A DNA stretch of 12,479 nt from contig UZAE01001592.1 in NCBI GenBank assembly GCA_900617975.1, forward strand, positions 1 to 12,479, read 5' to 3'. The translations under genes were made by a program, and so were the position numbers. Origin of the DNA: Rodentolepis nana (lineage: Eukaryota; Platyhelminthes; Cestoda; Cyclophyllidea; Hymenolepididae). The first letter of the stretch is position 1. Each line of letters begins with the position of its first letter. The notes beneath the pieces are model-generated. The model was not told the DNA's origin, ran no database searches, and saw only the letters and a list, made by a program, of their open reading frames with translations. This document shows positions 1 to 7,599 of this stretch, one piece after another.

Positions 1-294
1 TTTTATTCTCTGTTCTACTTTATCCCACATAATGACTTTGCCCTTTAGCATCAGTCGAGTAATATTTGAAGCATTTCAAATTTACCGCTGATAGCTCTAC
101 GGAAATTCTCGAAGTGATTCAATTTTATTTAAGTATAATAGGTCAAAATTTGTCGAAGTCATCAATCCCATCACTTCTTGTTGGCTATTTATTACCTATA
201 TTTTAAAAACAAAGATCACTGTTGAATTCATCAATCATTATTAATGCATCCGTAAGAGTTGTTAGACAGAACAATCAGTAATCGATATTTTGGG

Positions 295-398
295 TGTGGG
301 GTGTGCGATAGACTTACCTCCACGTGGTGCACCCTGGGCAACGTATATTCATACGGTAAAAAAGTCTATTTACCGGCAGTTGACTTCTGACTTCAAAC
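295..398. repeat. Dispersed repeat, copy 1
   Basis: This stretch aligns with 12384-12479 in the same orientation. Shared blocks include GTGCACCCTGGGC, an A/T-variable CGTAT(A)CTCATACGG-like block, AAGTCTATT and GGCAGTTGACTT followed by a near-identical GACTTCAAA. Copy 1 carries a few extra bases (after the first GATAGAC and around 357-362), so the copies have diverged by indels and substitutions. No coding capacity, terminal repeats or target-site duplication could be defined. It is probably part of an interspersed element. The family was not recognised. Confidence 0.75.
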
Positions 399-430
399 TA
401 CCATCACCCTACTATTTGTCATAGTCGACT

Positions 431-552
431 ACTTTCACAGTGCTCACCCCACCTTTATTCTACCTTTTCTAACTTCGTCTCTGAAACACTCTTCTGTTTC
501 CTCCCCCCCTCCTTCTCGACGTTTTATTCACTTTGATGTTCCTTCCCCTCTG
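431..552. other. Pyrimidine-rich tract
   Basis: The plus strand here is dominated by C and T, with CCCC and TTCT runs including a run of seven Cs near 504. It follows repeat copy 1 directly and may belong to the same element, but copy 2 is cut by the window end so this cannot be compared. No gene is visible in 399-589. Confidence 0.4.
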
Positions 553-589
553 CGAAGCCTGAAATCAACTAAAGGGCTAATGATAACTA

Positions 590-1036
590 TCAATACGAAT
601 GCCATTTGATATAAATAAATAAAAAATAAATATTTTGAGTGAAAAAAATTGACCGAGCAAGACACTCGCCTTCAGGAGAATTCTCCAAGCCAACTTCCAT
701 TTTCAAGCCATTCTCAGGTACATCAATTTTGTGAACTCGGGGATATATGGTATCCAACCAAGCACAAGGTACAGACATGTTTTTACAGTACCCGGGTAAT
801 TTAGTATGTTCAGCCTTCCAATAGTATGAAGTTTTAGCTACACATAGTTCAATACTTTAATGGTAAACACTTTCAAGAAATGGCAAACAATTAATCACTG
901 TTTGAAAGAGAATTCCTTCAATTGGACGATAAAATATTGTTCCATCAGGATATGTCCTGAATTCCTCATTATCCGATGCATGAATGTAAAAGTCTATATA
1001 AACTCCACAATCACTCATGGAAGCTTTGTACTGAGC
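590..1036 (-). CDS. LicD-like gene, downstream exon block
   Basis: Translation from 1036 gives AQYKASMSDCGVYIDFYIH, then a stretch with EEFRTYPDGTIFYRPIEG and LFQTVINCLPFLE. It then meets TAA at 859-857 and continues in the same frame with TSYYWKAEHTKLPGYCKNMS, PCAWLDTIYPRVHKIDVPEN and GLENSPEGECLA. The acidic/aromatic VYIDFYIH after the Asp-cluster exon fits the second conserved part of LicD proteins. The stop can be removed by a 33-nt GT-AG segment at 870-838 without changing frame. The final residues before the TGA at 592-590 are AT-rich and hydrophobic, so the true coding end may be a donor near 650-670. Confidence 0.5.
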
Positions 1037-1659
1037 CTAATTAAGACCAACTGGATATCCTTTACTAGACGTTAACTTATTACAAAATGAAGTTCATAGA
1101 GTAGGACCACGCCAAATGTCATTTATCGCACATGTCAGTCCTAGCTTTAGATTAGCATCTGCAGGTCTAAGGTCAAATATCCCCGCATTCGAGTACTGGA
1201 ATTGAAAGCATGTTTAGTCAGAATTTTTTCGATTCGTGGCCAGTCATCGTGCCTCACAGACATGTCATCGTCAGAATCGAATGAAGTTCTGTGATGATAT
1301 CGTTGTGAACCTATCAAAGAGCCATATGTCATCCAGAGTGGAATATTCTCCCTTTGAAACGAGTCACGAAGGAGCTTCAATGACTTTGCAATGGATTCTG
1401 CTTCGTTTTCAAGATGTATGTTCGGTTTGTAACATTCTATTAACTTCTGTGCAACCGGAGATGAAGTGAGCACCTGTTTAGCTCCCAAATTACTACACCA
1501 CTCCTTCGGTACGATAATTGCCTTCTCCTTCCTAAGAACTCGAGAAAAGTACATCACCTTAGTTCCAACAAGTATTACATCGATATCGGGATTGTTGAAA
1601 GTGCTCTCGTTCCCAAGTGCCGACTGAAGGATATTTTCTCGTGCGTTGGCGTTTGACAC
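590..1659 (-). CDS. LicD/fukutin-like phosphotransferase family gene, partial
   Basis: This is a minus-strand gene fragment in at least two blocks. The upstream block (about 1659 to 1196) contains LWMTYGSLIGSQR followed by FDSDDDMSV. This is the LicD-family layout in which a (D/T)YGxLLG segment is followed about a dozen residues later by an Asp cluster that binds metal and nucleotide-sugar or phospho-alcohol. The second block (1036 to about 590) starts after TTAATTAG, reads AQYKASMSDCGVYIDFYIH, and stays in one frame apart from a TAA at 859-857. Family members transfer phosphocholine, ribitol phosphate or similar groups to glycans, in animals usually in the Golgi. The N-terminal exons (membrane anchor) are not visible, and the join between blocks and the 3' end are unresolved. 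Substrate cannot be told. Fukutin, FKRP or a worm-specific LicD protein are all possible. Confidence 0.7.
1195..1659 (-). CDS. LicD-like gene, exon carrying the DDD motif
   Basis: This block is open for about 155 codons from 1659 downward. Counting from 1659, the YGSLIG segment lies at residues 112-117 and the DSDDD cluster at 128-132 (1278-1264). The likely acceptor is CCTTCAG ending at 1624, which would start the exon at 1623, because an in-frame TAA lies just upstream of 1659 with no closer AG. A weak donor, CA followed by GTACTC at 1196, comes after LTKHAFNSS. Reading on past it gives a short tail and a stop at 1149-1147. Both boundaries are inferred. The N-terminal 90 residues (ILVGTKV, IIVPKEW and so on) were not matched to a named domain. 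Confidence 0.65.
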
Positions 1660-4600
1660 CCCAGAAAAATCAAAATGAAATTAGGAAATTGTGAACATTG
1701 TTAGTAGAACAATTATTGCAATAATTAATAATTTCGGATTAATATTTTTGACACCCATTTGTTAACATACGTTCCACCTACTTTGGAAAATGAAGTATCT
1801 CATATTTCAAAAGAACTTGCTGGTAGCATCTGTAAGGACACCTTATTAAAAATAAATTGAAACCAACTGGGTTGGAGCGATGTCATTTGTACCCGCTTTA
1901 AATGCTTGCTATATTCACGTGGTACCTGTAAATTAGACAGATGCGTTTGAACTATCTATAAATTTTTATTTACTTTCTTCATGCAAGCGATTATTTATTG
2001 CTTCTTTAAAATTACCCACATCAAAGCCGAGTTCACTTTATTTATTGTAAGTTGGAATTGAGGTCAAAATTATTTTTAAAACAACAGCAGCCAATTATTC
2101 AACATTTATGTCGGTGTCTTCTCACCTGACGACTGTCATAAAGCATGACATCAAATATAATGGCATGTCTTAAGAGATGCTTTAACTTTAAAAGGAAATA
2201 AAGTGAGCGTGAAAACTGTAAAAAATAACCAACAATCATTCCGTCAAGTCTATCCAAAACACCTTGCATCTTTAAAAGTTGTTCATTGTTACTCTACATA
2301 TAAGTAAAGGTTAGAATAGAGCTGCCTATAAGTTAATAAACAATGATGTGGAAATTGCAGATGAGTCTTCTAAGATTGGATAAGGGTTTCGATCAATATG
2401 AGGCATCAAAATCGGAGAGGTTCAGGGTGCTACGATAATGAATAGTATCGTGTTAAAATTTTAATGGTTGAATTTTTAATTCCATTTACATGGACACGCT
2501 AAGCTATGATTGCGATCCATTGTAATATTAAAACGGACATTATAATTTTCTTATTAAATGAACCATTTTCATTTATAACTAATAAATACACATTATAGTG
2601 AAAAACGTGGGAAACTTGTAGTTGTGTCCAAAAAAGTTCCCAATCGCTGGCATATAATATGCGACGAATTACGAATTGATACTTTTGTTAAATTATCAAA
2701 TATTGAGATCTGATTATACAAGGGCAACTACAAAATATATAATGCATCTATTTCATATTCAAATATTTACAAAATCGTAAAGTGGTAATCGTTAGTCGAG
2801 AATTATACTGGTGATAAATGTAAGCCATACATGTAAAATTATGACAAAAGTTTATAAAATTAATAGAGCTAAACCATTAAATTTATAATTATTTATGATT
2901 GAGCAGATGAAATTTTAATACACAAATAGAGCACATGGTTAGGACGAATATTATTATATAGTAATAAATTAACATATACGAATATTTTTATTAGATATTA
3001 TATTTAGAATGACAAGTTATGACTATTTTTCGTAACTGCCAAAAAGTAAGGTCATTTGGGACCATGAAAGGCTTAAAGTAGCCGACCAAAGTGTTTCTGA
3101 CCCGCTTAATTAATAGCGCTCGTGTGCTTGCCCCTGTATTTAATACGCGTCGTCTGTTCCTGATATTATTGTCTTATGTTTTTAATTTTCATTGAAGTAT
3201 GTAGCACTACTTGGGCGTTACTAGCTATCAGTCATTGTAATATATTCTCATCTTATAGAGAACTCTCATTCATAGTTCTTTTCGATTTTATCGATATGCT
3301 TTATCGTCCTTCAGTGGGTTTTTATATCAAGACATATTACCTTTTGAATACGCCATCAATCTCTCAGCAGTTCACAATATCTTGATTGTTCAACCGGGTT
3401 TGTTGCGTTTCCAATGTTATTAGAGTTTGTTATTATTTCCACAAATTCTTAATTGCTGATCACCTTTTCAGTTATTCGTAGAGTCGAATCTTTCTAAAAT
3501 CTAAATTGGTGTCAGTGACCGCAACGCGATTTCTTGCACCCCATTTTACTTCGAGGTTTCTACAAAATTGATTGCGATTTAAATTACTTATCTAAGATTG
3601 ATCGACAACCTATGAAAGTGAAATTGTTTCACAACGTGCATCTTGATAAGAGAAGTAGCATTCCAAGGCTCCTAAATAGAAGTTTCAGTTAGTTATCGCT
3701 CATCAAATTAACTGATATATCTTTAATGGTCAAATGAATGCATCGGTATAAAGACAGCTTGCTCGAATGCTTGTTCCCCATGGCGTCCCCAATAAGAGTC
3801 TTTACACGGGTTTGAAACTATCTTGGAGCAGGTTTTTAATAAGTAGATTTTGAAATCTTTTCAAACGTGGAAATTCATTTTAGCAGTTATCTATTGTCCA
3901 TCTTAAGCAGAATGAAAACTGTTACTCAGTTATTGAAAAGACTGCCTATTGTTTTGCAAACTTGACTATTCAGAGTTTTATTTGCTTTGTTCAATTTTAT
4001 TGCTTTTAATGGATTTAAAGAGACAGAGTTTATGTTTCCGCTTTGCGGATTATTTTATTATCCTCAACTCTTCATCTCTTGAGCTATTAACAATAAAGCT
4101 TTGTGTTTGAAATTGCCCTTTTGAGTGCAAGCTTGGGCTTTTTTGTTAATATTTTATGAACAAGCATTATTGGTGCTCATGGAATACTTTTGTTTTGATT
4201 GTATTGATTCCCAATTTTATAGAAATTGAGAATCAAGTAGCAGATGGCTTAGAGACTATAGTCGTCTCTGGAAAAATTAAAAGCGGTCAACCTTGTTATT
4301 ACCTGCTAAGAAGGAGGTGGATATGATGTCACGTCTTTATATTAAGAATAAGGTTGCAATATGTCGAAGTGGAAAATCGAAAATGAATGTGATGGAAAGG
4401 GAACACTAGGCTAAAACAGCAAATAGCCATGTGCTAGCCCCGAAGTTAATCTGCTGTTGTAATTAAATGCAGGGATTGTATTGCCGATGATAACAAATGC
4501 AAACACGTTTACTTCTGAGGTTTTGATTCGATCACTATATTGTTTATCTGTTTTAATTTCACCTGTATGTGCAACTATAACAGTAGTTAGCATGTCTCTT

Positions 4601-4745
4601 ATCATATTGCGGACGATTAAGATGTTAAAGTTGGTCAATAAAATACAGCTTAGTATGTTGGGAACTATATGTGGGTAACGAAGACTGTCTTCACGTTCAC
4701 TGTGTATTGCTATTCGGCCTATTGATGATGAATTTCGTCTTTTAG
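1660..4745. other. No gene recognised (about 3.1 kb)
   Basis: This is AT-rich intergenic or intronic DNA, most extreme at about 2450-3030. The few ORFs in it are low-complexity or lack any family signal. The N-terminal exons of the GTPBP6-like gene were looked for (the segment ending in ...DR that should join the exon at 4746) and not found. An AATAAA lies at about 4091-4096 on the plus strand, but no coding sequence leads to it. Short GC-richer patches at 3080-3160 and 3770-3820 are unexplained. Confidence 0.4.
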
Positions 4746-4911
4746 ATATACTGTGGTGGTTCAGCTGTTTCTCCTTCGTGCAAAGTCGCGTGAAGCAAGG
4801 GCTCAAGCCCAATTGGCTGAATTGGCCTTCATACGTTCTCGTCTAGCTGCTGCTGATGCAATGGCAACAGCCAGAGTTCGTAATCATGATCATCTTAGAC
4901 GTGTACTTGAT
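4746..4911 (+). CDS. GTPBP6: GTPBP6-like exon: HflX N-terminal helical arm
   Basis: The acceptor is CGTCTTTTAG ending at 4745 and the donor is GTGAGT at 4912. The exon enters with one base completing a codon, then reads [20 protein letters not shown], then [11 protein letters not shown] and HDHLRRVLD, and leaves in phase 0. The pattern (T)xVLQIFxxxAxTxEAxLQVxLAEL is typical of HflX proteins just ahead of the G domain. The missing codon start implies a preceding exon ending in a ...(D)R-like codon, which was not found upstream. Confidence 0.88.
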
Positions 4912-5461
4912 GTGAGTTTTTGGCATGACGCAGAAATTTTTTGTGATGTTTACATTGGAATAGAAGCTTCAAGTGAATGAATGGGACAGTACTGAGGTGG
5001 TCGGCAAGACATTCATCTTTTTTGGCTATTGAATAGGAAGTTTCCTAAATAAGTGTGTTCGGTTGCTAACTTGCAGCCTTGGTGTGGAATTGAGATCATC
5101 AGTTTGCACAAGCACCTAACCATGCCCCGTTGAGGGTTCGGTTTTTAACGGTCGCAGTTACGTCTGTTGATTGGCGTTTGTTCTTTACGGCTCACGTTTT
5201 CCACTTGTTTACGCTTCTCCCAGGTCATCTTTAAAATTGATAATGTCATTCTCTCATCATATTATTGCAATCCAGGAAAGTTTATGCTAATAAAAGTGGG
5301 AAAATAAACTACTTTCCTAGAGTTATACTATTTACTTCACATCATATTGTTTGAGTTGAATTTTAGCGCTTATTATCACTTGGCCTCCCCCTTGACCACA
5401 TTACTTGGCCATCCACATTCCCTTTCATCTGCCTCTCCAATGGTATTGTTTTGTTGTTTAG
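4912..5461 (+). other. GTPBP6-like intron (550 nt)
   Basis: This phase-0 intron lies between the helical-arm exon and the P-loop exon. The Gly-rich GxxGPGE loop found here in most HflX proteins is not encoded in either neighbour. No phase-0 exon carrying such a loop was found inside. A short open stretch after GCTAACTTGCAG (ends 5075) runs only about 18 codons and lacks the motif. Confidence 0.6.
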
Positions 5462-5591
5462 GATCAAGAACGAAAGTTGACGATGATATTGGAGGAAGAG
5501 GAGAAGCGAAAAGAGGTGACTCGAAAGCGACGTCGTGACCGAACCCTTAATAGGCTTCCTGTGATTGCAGTTATCGGCTATACAAACGCTG
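5462..5591 (+). CDS. GTPBP6: GTPBP6-like exon: coiled basic segment and start of P-loop
   Basis: The acceptor TTGTTTAG ends at 5461 and the donor GTATGT starts at 5592. In phase 0 it reads [19 protein letters not shown], a run of basic residues (RKRRRDR), then [12 protein letters not shown]. It ends after the first base of the P-loop Gly codon. The charged helix before the G domain matches HflX architecture. Confidence 0.9.
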
Positions 5592-5905
5592 GTATGTAAT
5601 GAGTTGTAATTGCATATTGGTATCGTTAAGGAATGGATTGGGTGGGTATATTCCAATTCCATGAGACTAGGTGGTGTTGTTATTTTGTTTTAGATAGGAT
5701 TTTATTGCAATTGTATTCTGTTAAAACAACGCAGCATGTACCGCTTATTTACCTATTTGGATTTTACATAAATTTTTGACTATGGCTTGAAGTAGTTGTA
5801 GATACTAATCGCGTCTATTGCAGGTAAGGTTGTTCCACTGTGAATAAGTAGACTTTGTTTGTGCTCTGTATGTGTAGTGCTTGATGTGCTTATAATTTGT
5901 TTTAG
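5592..5905 (+). other. GTPBP6-like intron splitting the P-loop (314 nt)
   Basis: This phase-1 intron is GTATGT...TTTTAG and interrupts the codon of the second Gly of GYTNAGKT. An internal acceptor/donor pair lies at 5811-5829: TCTATTGCAG directly followed by GTAAGG, preceded by TACTAAT at 5803-5809. See the findings. Confidence 0.75.
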
Positions 5906-6160
5906 GCAAAACTAGTCTGATCCGAACATTGACGGGAAGCTCCAAAATGATCGCCTCTCCACAGGTTTTTGCCACACTTGACGTGACCCACCATGCAGCT
6001 CGTCTCCCCACTGGGCTTGAAAACAACGATTCCAATCTTTCTGCAGTGGGGGGCTCCTGGTCTCCGGATGCTCATGTTGGATACCATCGGTTTCATGGCT
6101 GATCTACCACGTGACTTGATAGCTGCATTCAGAGCAACATTGGCGGAGTGTCTTGATGCT
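5906..6160 (+). CDS. GTPBP6: GTPBP6-like exon: P-loop, switch region and DTIGF
   Basis: The acceptor TTGTTTTAG ends at 5905. The exon completes the P-loop (G-KTSLIRTLTGS) and continues with VFATLDVTHHAARLPTGL in one frame. The DxxG motif in MLMLDTIGFMADLPRDL and AAFRATLAECLDA is one frame later (+1). The change falls between about 6016 and 6060; a run of six Gs at 6048-6053 lies there. Losing one G would restore the frame. The exon ends at the GTAATT donor at 6161, phase 0. Confidence 0.85.
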
Positions 6161-6372
6161 GTAATTTGGAAAATTGAAATTGAACCCCCATGGTTTCGTA
6201 GTCTATGTGACTAATTATCTGATATTGTAGTATTAAGTTCAAAAATATGGGCGATGTTAAGTAAAATGTTTATGAATCATCTTAGTCACGCGTAACTTGT
6301 TTTACGGAAACCTTCTTACCTTCCACTGTGATTCATAAGTAGCATACCTGATGTATGAGTTTTTAACTATAG

Positions 6373-6540
6373 GAGATAATTCTTCATGTGATTGACGTGA
6401 ACCAGAAGGATTGGCCGAAGTTTGCCGCCTACATTGTTGCATGACTCTGGTGTTAAAACACGACGTCTCAGTGACAGGATGGACACTGGAAGTAGCCACA
6501 CGCCATTTCTTATACGAGTTGGAAACAAATGTGGCCTTGG
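6373..6540 (+). CDS. GTPBP6: GTPBP6-like exon: HVIDV helix and G4 region
   Basis: The acceptor TTTTTAACTATAG ends at 6372 and the donor GTAAAC starts at 6541. Frame 1 reads EIILHVIDVNQKDWPKFAAY, then meets TGA. From about 6430 the +1 frame reads HDSGVKTRRLSDRMDTGSSH, then TPFLIRVGNKCGLG. Both sides look like the HflX segment between (L)xxVxDxS and the NKxD motif, so a frame change occurs around 6393-6440. The G4 motif at 6524-6535 is NKCG, with Gly where guanine-specifying Asp is expected. Confidence 0.8.
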
Positions 6541-6609
6541 GTAAACATAAGTATTGCCCTGGAGTTTGAATTGCTTGATGGGAATAATTAAAGTTGGTTT
6601 CGGTTTTAG

Positions 6610-6768
6610 AATTCATGAACATTCTTCATTGCATCTGGATGAGAGAGTCTCTTGTATTAGTAATCCAGGCGTTGGAGAGTTATGCAGTGTCATGGAATCT
6701 TGCCTTATTACCGGTTTCGGTTGGTCAAAACGCAAGTTTCGCATGCCCCAAGGAAATGACGCCCTTAG
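6610..6768 (+). CDS. GTPBP6: GTPBP6-like exon: G5-like segment
   Basis: The acceptor CGGTTTTAG ends at 6609 and the donor GTATTT starts at 6769. The exon takes one base to complete a Gly codon and reads IHEHSSLHLDERVSCISNPG, then VGELCSVMESCLI. VSCISNPGVGEL corresponds to the G5 (S)A..G.GI..L segment of TRAFAC GTPases. The exon ends after two bases of an Arg codon completed by the next exon, a phase match that supports the model. Confidence 0.8.
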
Positions 6769-6860
6769 GTATTTAATGTTGTTTCTTCGTCTTCTTCTCC
6801 AATTACTTCACCGACGGTTAATACATGGACTTTCAATTTGATATCGTCTTATCCTCTTAG

Positions 6861-6954
6861 GTGGCTCTACACAAATGCTATGGTTGTACGAGAAGGCTGT
6901 GCGGATGATCCAGAAAAGCTTGTCTGTGAAGTACTTTTCAACGAGGCAATATAG
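6861..6954 (+). CDS. GTPBP6: GTPBP6-like last exon: C-terminal domain
   Basis: The acceptor ATCCTCTTAG ends at 6860. The G completes an Arg codon, then WLYTNAMVVREGCADDPEKL follows, the HflX C-terminal WLYxxA.V signature, and then VCEVLFNEAI and TAG at 6952-6954. In the same frame the sequence goes on with SRFKAQFSLTYQNKQ and a second stop (TAG) at 7000-7002. The usual family ending is AYxKFxxxF, so the first TAG may be a nonsense change. Confidence 0.8.
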
Positions 6955-6978
6955 AGTCGTTTCAAAGCACAATTTTCT

Positions 6979-7206
6979 TTAACGTATCAGAACAAACAAT
7001 AGGTGAGATTTATCGTCAGCGCGCCAATGCTCGAAAGTGCACTCCTTCCAACTATTCTTTTTACGTCGGAACACCAAATTTCTAGTATGACAGTTCTCCA
7101 GTAAATTATTCCGCGAAGGCTCAATTGCGAAAATAAACGTCCGGTCGTTCTTTATTACCCAAAATATTTCTCCTAATTCTGCATGCAGAATGTTTATCCC
7201 ATGCAT
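6979..7206 (-). CDS. Unidentified 75-codon ORF
   Basis: This is an ATG-to-stop ORF on the minus strand with a TGA just upstream. Its 3' end overlaps the GTPBP6-like tail in antisense. It reads MHGINILHAELGEIFWVIKN, then RNNLLENCHTRNLVFRRKKN and WKECTFEHWRADDKS. Composition is protein-like (Trp, Cys, charged residues) and the DNA is locally richer in CpG than its surroundings. No family was recognised. It could be a fragment of a mobile element, a decayed gene or chance. Confidence 0.2.
   Translation of the reverse strand: MHGINILHAELGEIFWVIKNDRTFIFAIEPSRNNLLENCHTRNLVFRRKKNSWKECTFEHWRADDKSHLLFVLIR
7132..7137 (+). terminator. Possible poly(A) signal for GTPBP6-like gene
   Basis: This is a canonical AATAAA about 180 nt after the TAG at 6954. 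A second AATAAA is at 7430-7435. Neither can be tied to a cleavage site from sequence alone. Confidence 0.3.
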
Positions 7207-7283
7207 TCTTCAAGGGTATTTTTATGCTACACGGCGCAATGCCTACTCATGCTGGCGTTCAATTAGATGTGCTGAGATCTCTC

Positions 7284-7301
7284 TGTGTGTGTGTGTGTGT
7301 T
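7284..7301. repeat. (TG)n microsatellite
   Basis: This is about nine TG units preceded by a short CT run and followed by TTTTAG. It is a simple-sequence repeat in the gap between the GTPBP6-like gene and the minus-strand ORF at 7600. Confidence 0.9.
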
Positions 7302-7599
7302 TTTAGTCATTTCTTTACATTTCTGAATATTCTTGTCTAATATAAATGAACTTTCTTTTCGCCTTCTCGCCCACTGGTGTCTTTCTCCATGCCCTTAGAG
7401 CAAGCACGCACACTTTGCACTCTATTTCCAATAAACCTACCTCGTTCATTTAGCATTTAATCAGTTGGAGATCGTTTTCAATTTTACCCGAGGAGTAGAC
7501 TTAATACACTTAGCAACTCACTAGTATACGCCTATTAGTTGTATCTTATAGCTTTCTCCCTTTTACCGCATTGGGTTTTTTCGAGAATTTCTTACCTTA

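Larger units (their letters stand above)
4746..6954 (+). pseudogene. GTPBP6: GTPBP6/HflX-type GTPase, C-terminal two thirds, probably disabled
   Basis: Six exons on the plus strand join in consistent phases to give an HflX-family protein lacking its N-terminus. In order they carry the helical arm ([20 protein letters not shown]), a basic coiled segment, the P-loop GYTNAGKTS split by an intron, FATLDVTHHAARLP, the DxxG motif DTIGF followed by DLIAAFRATL, then ILHVIDV, the G4 site, VSCISNPGVGEL and the C-terminal WLYTNAMVVREG. HflX and GTPBP6 proteins bind the large ribosomal subunit; animal GTPBP6 is mitochondrial. Damage: frame changes near 6016-6060 and 6393-6440, NKCG instead of NKxD, and a TAG at 6952-6954 with family-like sequence after it. 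The Gly-rich loop usual before the G domain is also absent. Identity is firm. Loss of function is inferred, since assembly indels could cause some of this. Confidence 0.7.

Noticed and set aside
3176..3385. Plus-strand 69-codon ORF as a membrane protein
   Set aside because: Its hydrophobic composition is what AT-rich T-heavy DNA gives by chance; there is no splice or promoter support.
4481..4678. Plus-strand ORF just upstream of the first GTPBP6-like exon
   Set aside because: It is hydrophobic and low in information, does not carry the expected ...DR ending of the preceding HflX exon, and has no donor in the right phase.
4411..4812. Minus-strand 133-codon ORF
   Set aside because: It overlaps the real plus-strand GTPBP6-like exon at its 5' end and shows no family signal; it is an antisense shadow plus chance open sequence.
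5076..5129. Extra GTPBP6 exon after GCTAACTTGCAG
   Set aside because: The phase-0 frame gives about 18 codons ending in a stop, with no donor and no Gly-rich loop.
5902..6096. Minus-strand ORFs (5805-6035, 5902-6096)
   Set aside because: They lie antisense to the P-loop/DTIGF exon, which has clear family motifs.
6302..6622. Minus-strand 106-codon ORF
   Set aside because: It is antisense to the HVIDV/NKCG exon and has no recognisable features.
7284..7301. TG repeat plus TTTTAG as an unusual splice acceptor
   Set aside because: No coding sequence follows in any frame with family support; treated as a plain microsatellite.
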